This document shows, in pieces, positions 15,222-25,959 of a DNA stretch of 64,000 bases. A model generated the notes under the pieces. It was not told where the DNA came from. It saw nothing but the letters and a program-made list of their open reading frames with translations, and did not search any database. Each line of letters opens with the position of its first letter. Position 1 is the stretch's first letter. The stretch is from Cannabis sativa (taxonomy: Eukaryota > Streptophyta > Magnoliopsida > Rosales > Cannabaceae): NCBI RefSeq assembly GCF_029168945.1, contig NC_083609.1, positions 24,921,501 to 24,985,500 on the forward strand, in the 5' to 3' direction. The position numbers and the translations under genes were made by a program.

Positions 15222-15337
15222 TATATGAGACTCGATACTTAAATATACCAATAGTTATATGATACGTTAGAGGGTACTAGACACTACTAGTACCTTTTAA
15301 TAGGAACTCTTATACTATTGATAACAACAGTACTACA

Positions 15338-16023
15338 CAAGATCGACCCTAGGCATAAGTGGGTTAGGCCTGTGCCTAGGACTCACCTAGCCTGCTGGCT
15401 GCAAAAAAAAAAAAAAATCCACGTGTAAAATACATAGTTGTTTTTTTAGAGATTTTACAAAAATATTGAATTTTAGGTAAATATTTACATTTATACTGCC
15501 ATACGGCAAAATTTACATTTATATTGTCTTGGCAATATTTTTTTAATAAAAAAAAATTATCACTAGTTATAAGATAACCCATCACTTTCATCATTAGTTT
15601 TGATAAAAAAAATTATCACAAGAGATAAGACAACCTATCACTTTTATCATTAGGTTTTATAAAAAAAAAATTATGTCACAAACATTAGCATGTGACTATA
15701 TTTTGAATATGATGAAAAAGATAATTGAATTTAGTATGGGGTAACGTGTAGCATAGAATAAAAAAAAGACTCAATGTCACTGACGTGACAACTTAAGACA
15801 GTAAAAATTAAAGTTTTAAAATAAATACAGTAAATGTATAAAACATACCCTGTATAAAAGTTAATGGTACCGTGTAACAGTATAAAAGTAAATAAATTGA
15901 TAATTTAAGTATAGAGTGTAAATTTCTCTTTTTTTTTTACTAATTTTGAAAAATACCATATTTATTCACAATAAGAGCCCATTTTTTTTTTCTATAGCTC
16001 ATTAAATTTGAGGACCAACCGTA
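15338..16023. mobile_element. Old non-autonomous hAT element (686 bp)
   Basis: The left end CAAGATCGACCCT, and the right end read in reverse (TACGGTTGGTCCT), are both decayed forms of the plant hAT TIR CAGGGTCGGCCCT. The 8-bp TSD is GTACTACA (15330-15337) and GTACCACA (16024-16031), 7 of 8 matching. Inside the left end is the usual GCCTGTGCCTAGG block followed by a poly-A run. Inside the right end is GAGCCCA followed by a T-run. No transposase remains. Confidence 0.75.
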
Positions 16024-16031
16024 GTACCACA

Positions 16032-16342
16032 TTTACTAAATTATAATTATAATTGAAATAATTTATGACATGTTTTTTAAACTCTAATTAGTATTAATAA
16101 TTCCATGTTGAACAAAGATACAAATAGAGTAGACAAAGATATGATTTCATAATTTGTTTTATGTTATTTACTTAAATTGATAAGAAAGAAATATAAAATA
16201 TTTCATATTTTTTCACACTTACAAAACAGGGTCTACCAATAACAACCCAAAATATTTGTTAGTACGGACAAATAATTAGAATGTTCTCTTTATAACTTCA
16301 TCGACAGAAGCCACCTTTTACCAACAGCTCCCAAGAAGTATT
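16032..16342. other. AT-rich spacer, nothing recognised
   Basis: No ORF or repeat is identified. Its last five bases (GTATT, 16338-16342) are the TSD of the C1 solo LTR that follows. Confidence 0.5.
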
Positions 16343-17733
16343 TGTTGGGTTTTGTGCCCTAAATAAAACCCTTTACAATCTGATTAGTTATCAATATAAG
16401 AAATTTGAAGTGATTTATGTTTGCATGAATTTTACATGCTTATGGTTTCATATGTTTATTATGTTTATACACAAAATCTGTTAAGTCCAGATCATATGTT
16501 TATTCACAATTACAGTATTGTCAACACAGTGGAATGTGATTGTGATTATATGATTCAAAAGACTAAGTCCCTGTTTCATCAGTGTTTTGGATTTACACTG
16601 ATGTGATAATCAGCGATGATGTGTACTTACACTTGGAGTAAGTGTTATGTTCTTTCCAGGACATTGGTAAAGTATACTAGTTTCGAATGTATGGAGTATA
16701 CCTTGGACTGGACCGATATTGAACTTAGTAAAGATATTATAAACTTACCGTTGTATCTTTCCAAGTCAATATCAGTAGTTGATCTTAAGATTAAAAGAAT
16801 CTAAATCCTGATATGCTTAGGCTCAACTCAGGAGTGCTATTCATGTTCTTTGATTTATTAGTTAAGCCTACTTTTGGGTCAGGGTGATACGTATATTTTG
16901 GGAACATGATAGTATGATTGAGTGGGAGTGCTGAACATAAATATGGAATCTATAGCTTCTACTAGTGTATAGAAGTCAAGTGATGATTCCCTTCGAGCTT
17001 AGCTAAATAGAAGTAAATGGATGAGCTCTTGTTTAAGTGACTAATTCTTATATCACTAAACATCATTTACAGGTAGCTAAGTGTTTTAAGGGACAAAATA
17101 CGTTGAGGGGTGAGAACGGTAAAATTAACCCATCTCGATGTAAATCATCTATATAGAGGATCTTTGGTCACAATAAGATTATAACAATGGTTAAATGAGA
17201 TAACATATCTATATCGTGGAACATATAATATGCTCTATATAAGTTTGAGAGTGCAATTCTAAGTTCTAAGAGTGGATTCAACGAGGAATTAATAAGTAGG
17301 GATTTACTTAGTAAATTTGGTTCACTTATTGGAAGCTCAGCATATAGATCTATGGTCCCCATTCTAGTTGAGACTATATTGCTTGTAAGACTCAATAATT
17401 CATTTGTGATTAATCAATTATAATTCTAAAGTTAGACTATGTCTAATTTGTGAATTTTCACCAAGTAGGGGTGAAATTGTAAGGAAAAGAGATTCTAAGT
17501 TTATTTATTAATTAAGAGACTCTATATGTGTAATTAATAATTATATTAAATGACAATATTATTTAATAATCTATTTTAGTTATTAAATAATTAGTTTTGG
17601 CATTTAAATGGTTAGAATTGGAAAATTCGCGTTTTTGAGAAAATAGAAATAAAAATTGTGAAAACTGCAAAACCCAAGTGAGGCCCAATAAACACCTTGC
17701 CCGGCCACTTAAGCAGGTTTTTCAAATTGATAT

Positions 17734-18487
17734 TGTTAGAACTATTATTTTCTGTAGTGACAAATTATGTCCTGTAGCATTCTAGTTGCGTCTGGGACTC
17801 GTAGTGTTTTGTCTAGGGTTCGTACTGTTAGTGTTAGTCCACGTCAGCAAAGATATTTTAGGTTTTAATTGTTCAGATGGTAACAGCTGTCTATTTCAGG
17901 TTTCTTGGTTTAGCTGGGTATAAATACGATTTCTGGGTATTTTGCTGACGAACTTTTGATCGGAGATTTGGGATTACGTTTCTTTCGTCTTGTTTCTTCT
18001 GTATGTTTCATGGCAGGTCAGATCTTGGAGCTTGAGGATGTTCATCTATGGCGGAATGATCTGAATCTAGAATTGCTGAGTTCAAACTGAAGGGAGTTCA
18101 GTGTCATCTTCATCATCAGATCTGAAGGGATTTCAGGTTGAAGACATGTTGAAGAAGAGCTCAGTTGCAGCACAAGGGATTGTGCATTAACAATCAGTGT
18201 TCTTGATTGTTGTTGGTAATTCATTACTAATTGCTGTTAAGGTTGTATTTGATTCATTTAGAGAGAATTGGAAATTGTAATATGAACCTTTGAGAATTAG
18301 TGGATGAATTTACCCTGGTTCGGGGAACCCAAGCACTAGTCGGCTGAGATGTGTTCTCAGTGCAGATGAAGCTTGTAAAATTCTGGTGTTGAATCTTTGA
18401 TTTTGTTCTTTTTATATTCAAGCTTAAATCAAGATAAAATCAATCTAAATATGAAAAAGATAGGTTAGACAAGAACTTGGGCTTACA
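17734..18487 (+). repeat. 5' LTR of the SIRE-like element
   Basis: 754 bp, starting TGTTAGAACTATTATTTTC and ending GGGCTTACA, with a TATA box at 17919-17926. Confidence 0.95.
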
Positions 18488-18489
18488 TT

Positions 18490-18502
18490 TGGTATCAGAG
18501 CC
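18490..18502 (+). other. Primer-binding site, tRNA-Met type
   Basis: TGGTATCAGAGCC, two bases after the 5' LTR. This is the standard initiator tRNA-Met site and is intact. Confidence 0.95.
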
Positions 18503-18700
18503 AGCTATTTCTGTTAGAAATATTGATCCTTAGGGTTCTTGCAAGATTCGTTATTCTGAAATTTATTGTTGCTGCAATTCTTGATTTTTCTGCATTTTTT
18601 CTTTCTGCAACACCCAGTTGGAACTAACCCCCTCTCCAGACACGACTCTGGGAGTATACTGCTCTCTATCTTTGTTTTGTTTTTCCTTGTTAGTACAGGA

Positions 18701-21325
18701 ATGGAGATGTTCAGAGAAGGAGGATCCACATCACGACCCCCAATGCTGGAAGGTGCTAATTACCCATACTTGAAAACCAAAATGCGAGCATTCTTAAGGG
18801 CGGTGAATGAAAGAGTTTGGATGGCCATAGAAGATGGTTGGACATGCCCAACGATGATGGATAACGGTGTCACCAAACCAAAACCTACGAGCTTGTGGAC
18901 TCCAGATGAGATGGAGAGGGCCAATTTTAATTCGAAGGCCATGCATGCTTTGTTCAATGCAGTGTCCACAAATCAATTGAAGGTCATTGGAAACTGTGAG
19001 ATGGCCAAAGAGGCTTGGGAAAAACTACGAATTAAAAATGAAGGAACGGATGCTGTAAAGAAATCCCGTCTTCGTGCTTTGGCAAAAGCGTTTGAAGATT
19101 TATCAATGGAGGAAGAAGAAACGGTGGTTGAGTTCCATGCTAAATTGTGTGACATATCAAATGAATCTTATGCTTTGGGAAAGACTTATTCTAATGCAAA
19201 GCTAGTTCGTAAAGTCCTTGGAGTTCTACCTAGGAGATTTATGTCTAAAGTAACCTCCATTGAAGAAATGAGAAACGTGGAGGAACTGGATCTTGATGAA
19301 CTGATTGGATCCTTGCAGAATTATGAAATGTCATTAACAAGGTGGAAGAAAGAAAAAAAGAAGATGGATGTGAACAAAGAAAAAGGGGACAACAATATTG
19401 CGTTCATTCACAAAGAAGAAAATAAGTCTATCCCAGATTTGTCTGCTGGTTTCTCAAATGAAGCTGTAGATTTGCTGACCAAGAACTATGCAAAATTCTT
19501 GAAAAAGAAGTACAAGAAACTGTGTTCCGAAGGTAAGAAAAATGCTTCCAAAATAAATCCTCTTGGGAACTTCTGGCCTGGTCAGCAACCCAGTGACAAT
19601 AAGAGCATGGGCATTCAATGTAGAGAATGTGATGGGTTCGGACACATTCAGGCCGAGTGTGCTAACACTCTCAAAAATAAGAAATCCCTTATTGCCACCT
19701 GGAGCGATAGTGACGAAGAAAAAGACTCTATTGCAAGCAAAAGTTCTAATGAGGATAAACAGGTAGTGGCTTTCATGGCTCAAAGTCATCAGTCTGTTGA
19801 ATCTGAGGATGATGGAGTCTCCACTGTGTCTGAAGTCGACAGTAATGGAAGACAAAATGCATATGAAGAGATGTTTGCTCAATGGGAATATATGACCAAG
19901 CAGATTAGAGGTCTGAATAGTGCCAAGGAGCAGATAGAGTCTGAAAAAGTCAAGTTGGAGGACACTGTTAAGAATCTCAACAAACTTCTTGATGAGAAGG
20001 ACAATGAGATCTACAAGCTTTCAGCTGAACTCATAAAAGCTAAACAGGCTTTAGAGTTTATCCCTCCAGGAACGACTGCCATCAATCAAACTCTTCAACT
20101 TCAAAAACCTTATGGTGATCGAACCTCTATCGGATACAAGATGTTGTATAAGCAAGGAGATAACTTGGGGGTAGAAGAGTCCATTACACCAGTGATCAAC
20201 CTAGACAAAAAGGATGACAAGCAATCATCATTTCCCTCGACACCTCAGTCCTCAGACCCCACTGGAAAATTCCATGTTCCATCTGGACCTACCAAGGTGA
20301 AGTTAGAAGGAAGAAGAATTGCCCCGGAGAATATATCTCAGATGGAGAGATTCATCCCAGTGTGTCACTTCTGTAACAGGAGGGGTCATATTCGACCCAG
20401 ATGCTATAAGCTGCAGAACTACTTGAAAGCTATGATCAATCGACCTATGAGTTTTCAAAAACCCAATAAAACTCAAAAGGAAGGATCTCAGTGTGAGTGG
20501 AGATTGAGGGCTGATCGTGAATCGAATGTTGGGTTGGTAGCTCAAGTTTCACTGTTTGCATTTCTGGAAGGACAGTGGTACTTGGATAGTGGTTGCTCTC
20601 GACACATGACAGGCAACAAGAAATTGTTAGTCAATTACAAAAAAGCAAAGGAGGGAGTTGTCACTTTTGGTGATGGAAATAAGGGCCATATTATTGGAAA
20701 AGGAGACTTGGTGATGAGTAGAGCTGCACCTCTTACTGAAGTACTGTATGTGAAAGGACTCAAGGCAAATCTGAAAAGCATCGGTCAACTTTGTGATGCA
20801 AATTACACTGTAATTTTTTCTAAAACTCATTGTTTAGTTTCATTTGATGGGTGCTCAGTCTTAACAGGGAAGAGATCTAGTGATGGTAGTTATTTGTTGG
20901 ACAATGTTGTCCTATGTAATAGTGCATCATTAGATAAATCAGATATTGGAGACTTTACTGCTATTCCAAAAGTTTTAACCAAAAGAAATAAGAGTGTTAA
21001 ATCATCACCCCGTCTTTCAAGAGCTCATTCACTATTATTAGTGCTATGGTATGGTCTTCTAAACCTTATACTGTTGAATCTTGGGTTTAAACAAAGAAAT
21101 AATGATGTTTTTGTCCTAGTGTATGCTGGTTTTGATCATGTTGTACATCGTACTCCATTGCTTCAAAAGAAATATGATACACACATGATATGTTGTCTAG
21201 TGTTCCTCATTGCTTGTTTATGTGTCTTCATGTGTGATAATGAAGTTTCACAAACATTTCTCAAAATGCACGTTGACTCAAAATATATAGATAACGGATA
21301 TCATTTTTTAGAATTGGTTGAGTAA
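18701..21325 (+). CDS. Intact Gag-protease of non-autonomous SIRE-like element (874 aa)
   Basis: I chose the ATG at 18701 because conserved gag sequence begins there (MEMFREGGS, then PPMLEGANYPYLKTKMRAFL). The frame is open from an upstream ATG at 18566, but those 45 residues are hydrophobic and unlike gag. A UBN2-type gag domain covers about residues 15-200. A CCHC knuckle (CRECDGFGHIQAEC) lies at 307-320, an acidic segment and a coiled coil at about 389-452, and a second knuckle (CHFCNRRGHIRPRC) at 555-568. The protease box WYLDSGCSRHMTG is at 626-638, with catalytic Asp629 present. The pre-integrase part stops near residue 760 and the integrase zinc motif, DDE core and RT are absent. The final 30 residues (CDNEVSQTFLK from 845, then YIDNGYHFLELVE) look like the C-terminal end of Copia RNase H, so a large in-frame deletion fused gag-protease to the pol tail. 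Hydrophobic stretches lie between. It could supply capsid and protease but must borrow polymerase and integrase. Confidence 0.88.
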   Translation: MEMFREGGSTSRPPMLEGANYPYLKTKMRAFLRAVNERVWMAIEDGWTCPTMMDNGVTKPKPTSLWTPDEMERANFNSKAMHALFNAVSTNQLKVIGNCEMAKEAWEKLRIKNEGTDAVKKSRLRALAKAFEDLSMEEEETVVEFHAKLCDISNESYALGKTYSNAKLVRKVLGVLPRRFMSKVTSIEEMRNVEELDLDELIGSLQNYEMSLTRWKKEKKKMDVNKEKGDNNIAFIHKEENKSIPDLSAGFSNEAVDLLTKNYAKFLKKKYKKLCSEGKKNASKINPLGNFWPGQQPSDNKSMGIQCRECDGFGHIQAECANTLKNKKSLIATWSDSDEEKDSIASKSSNEDKQVVAFMAQSHQSVESEDDGVSTVSEVDSNGRQNAYEEMFAQWEYMTKQIRGLNSAKEQIESEKVKLEDTVKNLNKLLDEKDNEIYKLSAELIKAKQALEFIPPGTTAINQTLQLQKPYGDRTSIGYKMLYKQGDNLGVEESITPVINLDKKDDKQSSFPSTPQSSDPTGKFHVPSGPTKVKLEGRRIAPENISQMERFIPVCHFCNRRGHIRPRCYKLQNYLKAMINRPMSFQKPNKTQKEGSQCEWRLRADRESNVGLVAQVSLFAFLEGQWYLDSGCSRHMTGNKKLLVNYKKAKEGVVTFGDGNKGHIIGKGDLVMSRAAPLTEVLYVKGLKANLKSIGQLCDANYTVIFSKTHCLVSFDGCSVLTGKRSSDGSYLLDNVVLCNSASLDKSDIGDFTAIPKVLTKRNKSVKSSPRLSRAHSLLLVLWYGLLNLILLNLGFKQRNNDVFVLVYAGFDHVVHRTPLLQKKYDTHMICCLVFLIACLCVFMCDNEVSQTFLKMHVDSKYIDNGYHFLELVE

Positions 21326-22587
21326 AAATACATTGGATAATCACATATTATTCTTGATGCTCTCTTGGATTTTTGTTTAATAAAGCCTTGAATTCTCATA
21401 TTAATGTGTGCAACTTGGGAAGTTTTTTTTATGTGTTCTATCTGATTAATTCGTTGTGGTATATGATCATTATCTTTCTCTGTTTGTTCAGCTAAGCCTT
21501 GATTGCTATCATTTTTTTTTTCTATGAGTCACTTCATGTCCCATCTACAGGTTCTCCAGTTCTATTGAGGAAGCTCTAAATATGTGAATTTTTCAGGATC
21601 TTTTGAACCTTTATTTTTCCCAGCTAAAAAAGCTACCTCTTTTAGATGCAATGGGAAGAGCTTTCTTTAGTCCATTTACTAATAAGTAGTATGCTCCTTC
21701 TATATTAGTATTTTTGATTAAAAGAGAACGGCTACATCTCTGAGGGAGAGTGAAAGCCGTAGCTGGTTGCAAAAGAAAGAGCCGGAGTGTCTAAAGATAA
21801 AAAAAGGCAAAAAAAAAAAAATGGGCAGCTTAATAAAAATTTTGAGAGAGTGAGCCAATGTTCTCACATGAGGTCACTTGCACACACTGAAGAAAAATCT
21901 TGGTTCAAAATCCTGTAAAAAATTCCTTGTTTATTGTCTTTCTCAAGTGTGTGTGAATATGTGGATTGGTAGAAGTTGTCTCATCTTTTATTAAGTATGG
22001 CTCATTGTGAAGTTGAATGAATTTGTTCTTTGCTCAAATGATCATTGCTCACTTGTTAATTGATTAGGCCACTCATTGTGTTTCCTCTTTACAAGTTGAA
22101 CATGTTAATTCTTGAGATATATCATTTGGCATGTTTTTGATTGAAATAAAAATAAATCTCATTTGTAGCATCATTCGTAATATTGTGGTGTTGTGATTGT
22201 TTTGCTTAGTCAATCTCTCATTTTTTTATCTAATATCCATATGTTTTAGGTCATGTTGTGAGATGGTTTGTCTTTCTTCTTTAATGTTGTAATAGATACT
22301 TTGGAATTTCTTTGCAATGAGGAGTCTATGTTGCATTTTCTGTCGCCATTCAGGGGGAGCTCGTTGATAAACTTCTTATTTTCTTAGGGGGACAATTTGA
22401 CATGGATTATGCTCAATGAAGGGGGAGAAATACTTATCCTTTGTGTGTAAAGTGGTAGTGGTGCATTTGTTGTTTGGTTGTTTAAAGTGTTTGCTTTTCT
22501 GTTTGTTTAGACTCTGTTATATTTTGATGGTTGCTTTGTTTCGCACTGGTATTGTTGTCATTGACCATAATTTGTCAAGGGGGAGAT
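21326..22587 (+). other. 3' non-coding region with four polypurine tracts
   Basis: No ORF of note. Four G5-purine tracts lie near 22353, 22387, 22419 and 22578. The last (AAGGGGGAGATT) abuts the 3' LTR and is the functional position for plus-strand priming. Repeated tracts of this kind are known in SIRE-type elements. Confidence 0.7.
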
Positions 22588-23341
22588 TGTTAGAACTATT
22601 ATTTTCTGTAGTGATAAATTATGTCCTGTAGCATTCCAGTTGCGTCTGGGACTCGTAGTGTTTTGTCTAGGGTTCGTACTGTTAGTGTTAGTCCACGTCA
22701 GCAAAGATATTTTAGGTTTTAATTGTTCAGATGGTAACAGCTGTCTATTTCAGGTTTCTTGGTTTAGCTGGGTATAAATACGATTTCTGGGTATTTTGCT
22801 GACGAACTTTTGATCGGAGATTTGGGATTACGTTTCTTTCGTCTTGTTTCTTCTCTATGTTTCATGGCAGGTCAGATTTTGGAGCTTGAGGATGTTCATC
22901 TATGGCGGAATGATCTGAATCTGGAATTGCTGAGTTCAAACTGAAGGGAGTTCAGTGTCATCTTCATCATCAGATCTGAAGGGATTTCAGGTTGAAGACA
23001 TGTTGAAGAAGAGCTCAGTTGCAGCACAAGGGATTGTGCATTAACAATTAGTGTTCTTGATTGTTGTTGGTAATTCATTACTAATTGCTGTTAAGGTTGT
23101 ATTTGATTCATTTAGAGAGAATTGGAAATTGTAATATGAACCTTTGAGAATTAGTGGATGAATTTACCCTGGTTCGGGAAACCCAAGCACTAGTCGACTG
23201 AGATGTGTTCTCAGTGCAGATGAAGCTTGTAAAATTCTGGTGTTGAATCTTTGATTTTGTTCTTTTTATATTCAAGCTTAAATCAAGATAAAATCAATCT
23301 AAATATGAAAAAGATAGGTTAGACAAGAACTTGGGCTTACA
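22588..23341 (+). repeat. 3' LTR of the SIRE-like element
   Basis: 754 bp, the same length as 17734-18487, with about eight single-base differences counted by eye. TATA box at 22773-22780. Confidence 0.95.
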
Positions 23342-23854
23342 GATATTTCCATTATTTTAATGCCAAATAATTACTAACCTAAACCTAGTAGTTGCCTATA
23401 AATAGAAAGTGATGGCTCAGTCAAATAATAAGTTTTCAACAAGTTTTCAAGCCTTCTGTGAGAAAATTGTTTTTTAGAAAAATTGAGCCTTCCACTTCTC
23501 TCTCTATAGCCGACCCTATTCCTCTCTCTTTTACTCTTCATAATTTCGACCCTTAGTGATAGAGTAGTGCCCACACACAACAAGTGGTACCTCAATCATA
23601 GATTGGAAGACTGTGAAGGATCACACACAAAGAAAAAGACATTCGGGCTCAGATCTTGATAATACTATGCGACAGAAAGGATACAAGGGTTAGAGATCTG
23701 AGTGGAAGGAGACATTATTCCACTGCCATCAATGTAAGGTTTTCTTAACTTTATATGTGTTTAATTATCGTTTTAGAAAGTTCATATTTAGGGTGTTAAA
23801 CAACATACTTGTGAGTAGATCTAAGATCCTGGTAAAATAAATTCCAACAGTATT

Positions 23855-24250
23855 ACAAATAGAGGTGCTACCAACAATACTGTCCTCAGTAGAGACTCTG
23901 CTCAAATCCTTTAACATTTCATTACAATATGGGCGATATTTATATTGAAGACATTATTATTAGTGGGGCCTTTTTTTTAATAAACTCTGAAGCTCTTAAT
24001 CATGTTGCTCTGTTATAATAACATAATTGATATTATTTACACCAGATTATACTTTTCTTATTTTATATTTTCTTTTTTGGTCAGGTGTAATATTCTAATG
24101 GATGAGTCACCCCCTAAAGATTCTTTTTTTTTTTTTGAATATTCTTATGTGTATTGATACTTATTTCCCTACTAGAAATAGAAAGAGATATCTCGGTACC
24201 CTTTGTACTGATTTTCATTTTCTATAGCAATAATACTAATATTTCTTACT
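23855..24250 (+). other. AT-rich stretch, possibly LTR/leader of the adjacent gag relic
   Basis: No coding sequence. It runs directly up to TTGGTATCTCAG near 24250, which resembles a decayed tRNA-Met PBS. It may therefore contain the U5 part of the LTR of the Copia relic that follows. I could not define an LTR start. Confidence 0.4.
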
Positions 24251-25350
24251 TGGTATCTCAGTTTTAGGCCTACTTCAAAAGAAAGATGTTGACTCATGGT
24301 CAGACACCAAGCAGGGATGAAGATAGGAAACCTATAGGAAATCACTCAGTACCATTATAAACTCCTCTGGATAGGAATGTTGTGAATACTATTGTACAAC
24401 AAAGAGTTTTTTTAGGAAACTCACCCAGACCTATCTTCTCAAATGCACATTTTGGTGGCACTCTAACTTAATCTTTTTCCTTAAAGCTTGATTGGAATAA
24501 TTGCACTCAGTGAAGAATTATGGTCTCTACAATTAATAGAGGACATATGCTTTATGGTTTTATAAATGAACCAAACCATGTCCTACAGAGGTTACAACTA
24601 ACAATATGGTGAACCTAATTTGGGGGTTCAGATCAACCCAGAATATGAGGAATGGCTTGTGTGTCACCAACTGCTAATGGGGGTTGGCTATATGGTTCAG
24701 TGTCTTAAACTATAGCAACATATGTAATGGGTTGTGCTACTTCAGCAGCCTTGTGGAAATCTCTTGGGACTCTCTATGAAGCTCATTCAAAATCAAAAGC
24801 TAATGGAATTGGGCTCAAATTATTAACTGTTCGAAATAGAACTATGACAATGGTGGAATATCTCAGAATGAAGAGATCTTGTGTTAATAGTCTTCAATAG
24901 GCAAGTGAACCTTATCCGCAAGGTCAGCTTGTGTTTAATGTCAATTTAGGTCTTGATGCAAAATATCTTACCATAATAGTCTAAATGTCAAGTGAACCTT
25001 ATCCGCAAGGTCAGCTTGTGTTTAATGTCAATTTAGGTCTTGATGCAAAATATCTTACCATAATAGTCTAAATCCAAGCTGATGCTGCAAGAGAAACTGT
25101 CACATGACAACAACTAAAGAAAATTCTTCTCAACTTTGACAATACATTTAATTGAGAGGTTGAGCAGTGTTGGTTCTAGCTCAAAGGGAACTCATGCAAG
25201 TGGCTCAAATATGGTCCCTCTGCCAATCATGCCAACAAAGGACCTGCGAATCCAAGATCCAAGAGGAAGCCAAATTTCTCTCCCAACTACAATGCCAACA
25301 ATGCTAGACATCAAAAAATTAAAAGGATGTGGTACATATTTTTTTTAATA
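24251..25350 (+). pseudogene. Copia gag relic with internal duplication
   Basis: Downstream of the PBS-like TTGGTATCTCAG the plus strand holds broken gag: GCATSAALWKSLGTLYEAHS near 24732-24792, then KANGIGLKLLTVRNRTMTM and EPYPQGQLVFNVNLGLDAKY. This is the UBN2-type gag of Copia elements, with many stops and frameshifts. An NYNANNAR-like low-complexity stretch follows, as in gags before the zinc knuckle. Neither the knuckle nor pol is seen; the relic ends near 25350. Confidence 0.75.
24903..25074 (+). repeat. Direct tandem duplication of 86 bp in the gag relic
   Basis: 24903-24988 and 24989-25074 agree throughout except for the last two bases. The copies encode the same gag segment (EPYPQGQLVFNVNLGLDAKY). 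The identity shows that the duplication is much younger than the decayed gag around it. Confidence 0.9.
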
Positions 25351-25546
25351 TTTCTTTATTAATTTTGTACTATTTTCACATCAAACTTTGCTTCACATGA
25401 TAAGTGTACAATGTCCATCTTTCCTAGAGGTGGCCACATTTTATTTTTAAAGTAATTTATACTGATACATTATATTGCACGAGTATGGCCTTTTCCAAAA
25501 AAATAATTAATAAATCAAAGAAAACATGTATCACCTAGTTAATAGG

Positions 25547-25549
<3 letters not shown>

Positions 25550-25635
<86 letters not shown>
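25550..25635. repeat. (ATT)n microsatellite, about 28 units
   Basis: An uninterrupted TTA/ATT run of 86 bases, directly to the left of the proposed G2 LTR start at 25642. No gene is seen in the flanking AT-rich bases. Confidence 0.95.
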
Positions 25636-25636
<1 letters not shown>

Positions 25637-25959
25637 GCTATTGTTATACTCGAATTTCGAAAAATCAAAAAAGTCAATCTTGTAACTTTGACCAAGACTT
25701 ATAAATGTCAAATGAGTTAAGACATCCTTCTTGAGGGCCTCATGGCACCTCTAGAGGACTCGAAAATATTAACCAACCATTTGGTATCAGGACTCACACA
25801 CCCAAGTGTGCCTAAACTAGGGTTCATAGGCCCGTGTGAACGTTTTTACCCTAGAGACATCAATCCGCCAAGGAAACTAACAAAGACTTAACTCATTTGG
25901 GCATGAAATGGCTTAGATTTATGCATAAAGTCAAAATGACATAAAACCCACATTTAATA

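Larger units (their letters stand above)
17734..23341 (+). mobile_element. Young non-autonomous SIRE-like Copia element (5608 bp)
   Basis: Two 754-bp LTRs flank a PBS, one 874-codon gag-protease ORF, a 1.26-kb non-coding 3' region and a strong polypurine tract. The TSD GATAT (17729-17733, 23342-23346) is perfect and the host LTR sequence resumes exactly after it. By eye the LTRs differ at about eight positions in 754, mostly transitions, so the insertion is recent. Integrase and RT are missing. A long gag with a coiled coil, the WYLDSGCSRHMTG protease box and repeated GGGGGAG tracts near the 3' end fit the SIRE/Maximus lineage (inference). Confidence 0.93.
16343..23849 (+). mobile_element. 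C1 solo LTR, split by a SIRE-like element
   Basis: The LTR starts TGTTGGGTTTTGTGCCC at 16343 and ends TTCCAACA at 23849, flanked by a perfect TSD GTATT (16338-16342, 23850-23854). Bases 17734-23341 are a foreign element with its own TSD (GATAT). The remaining parts (16343-17733 and 23347-23849) add up to about 1.89 kb, matching other C1 LTRs. A TATA box (TATAAATA) lies at 23397-23404. There is no internal region, so this is a solo LTR left by LTR-LTR recombination. Confidence 0.93.

Noticed and set aside
18566..18700. Hydrophobic 45-residue N-terminal extension of the gag-protease ORF as a signal peptide
   Set aside because: Conserved gag begins at the ATG at 18701. The extension lies in the 5' leader and looks like a chance open frame.
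25526..25720. Poly-isoleucine or poly-asparagine frames over ATT/AAT runs (also at 9311-9554)
   Set aside because: Microsatellite translation artefacts with no conserved flanking sequence.
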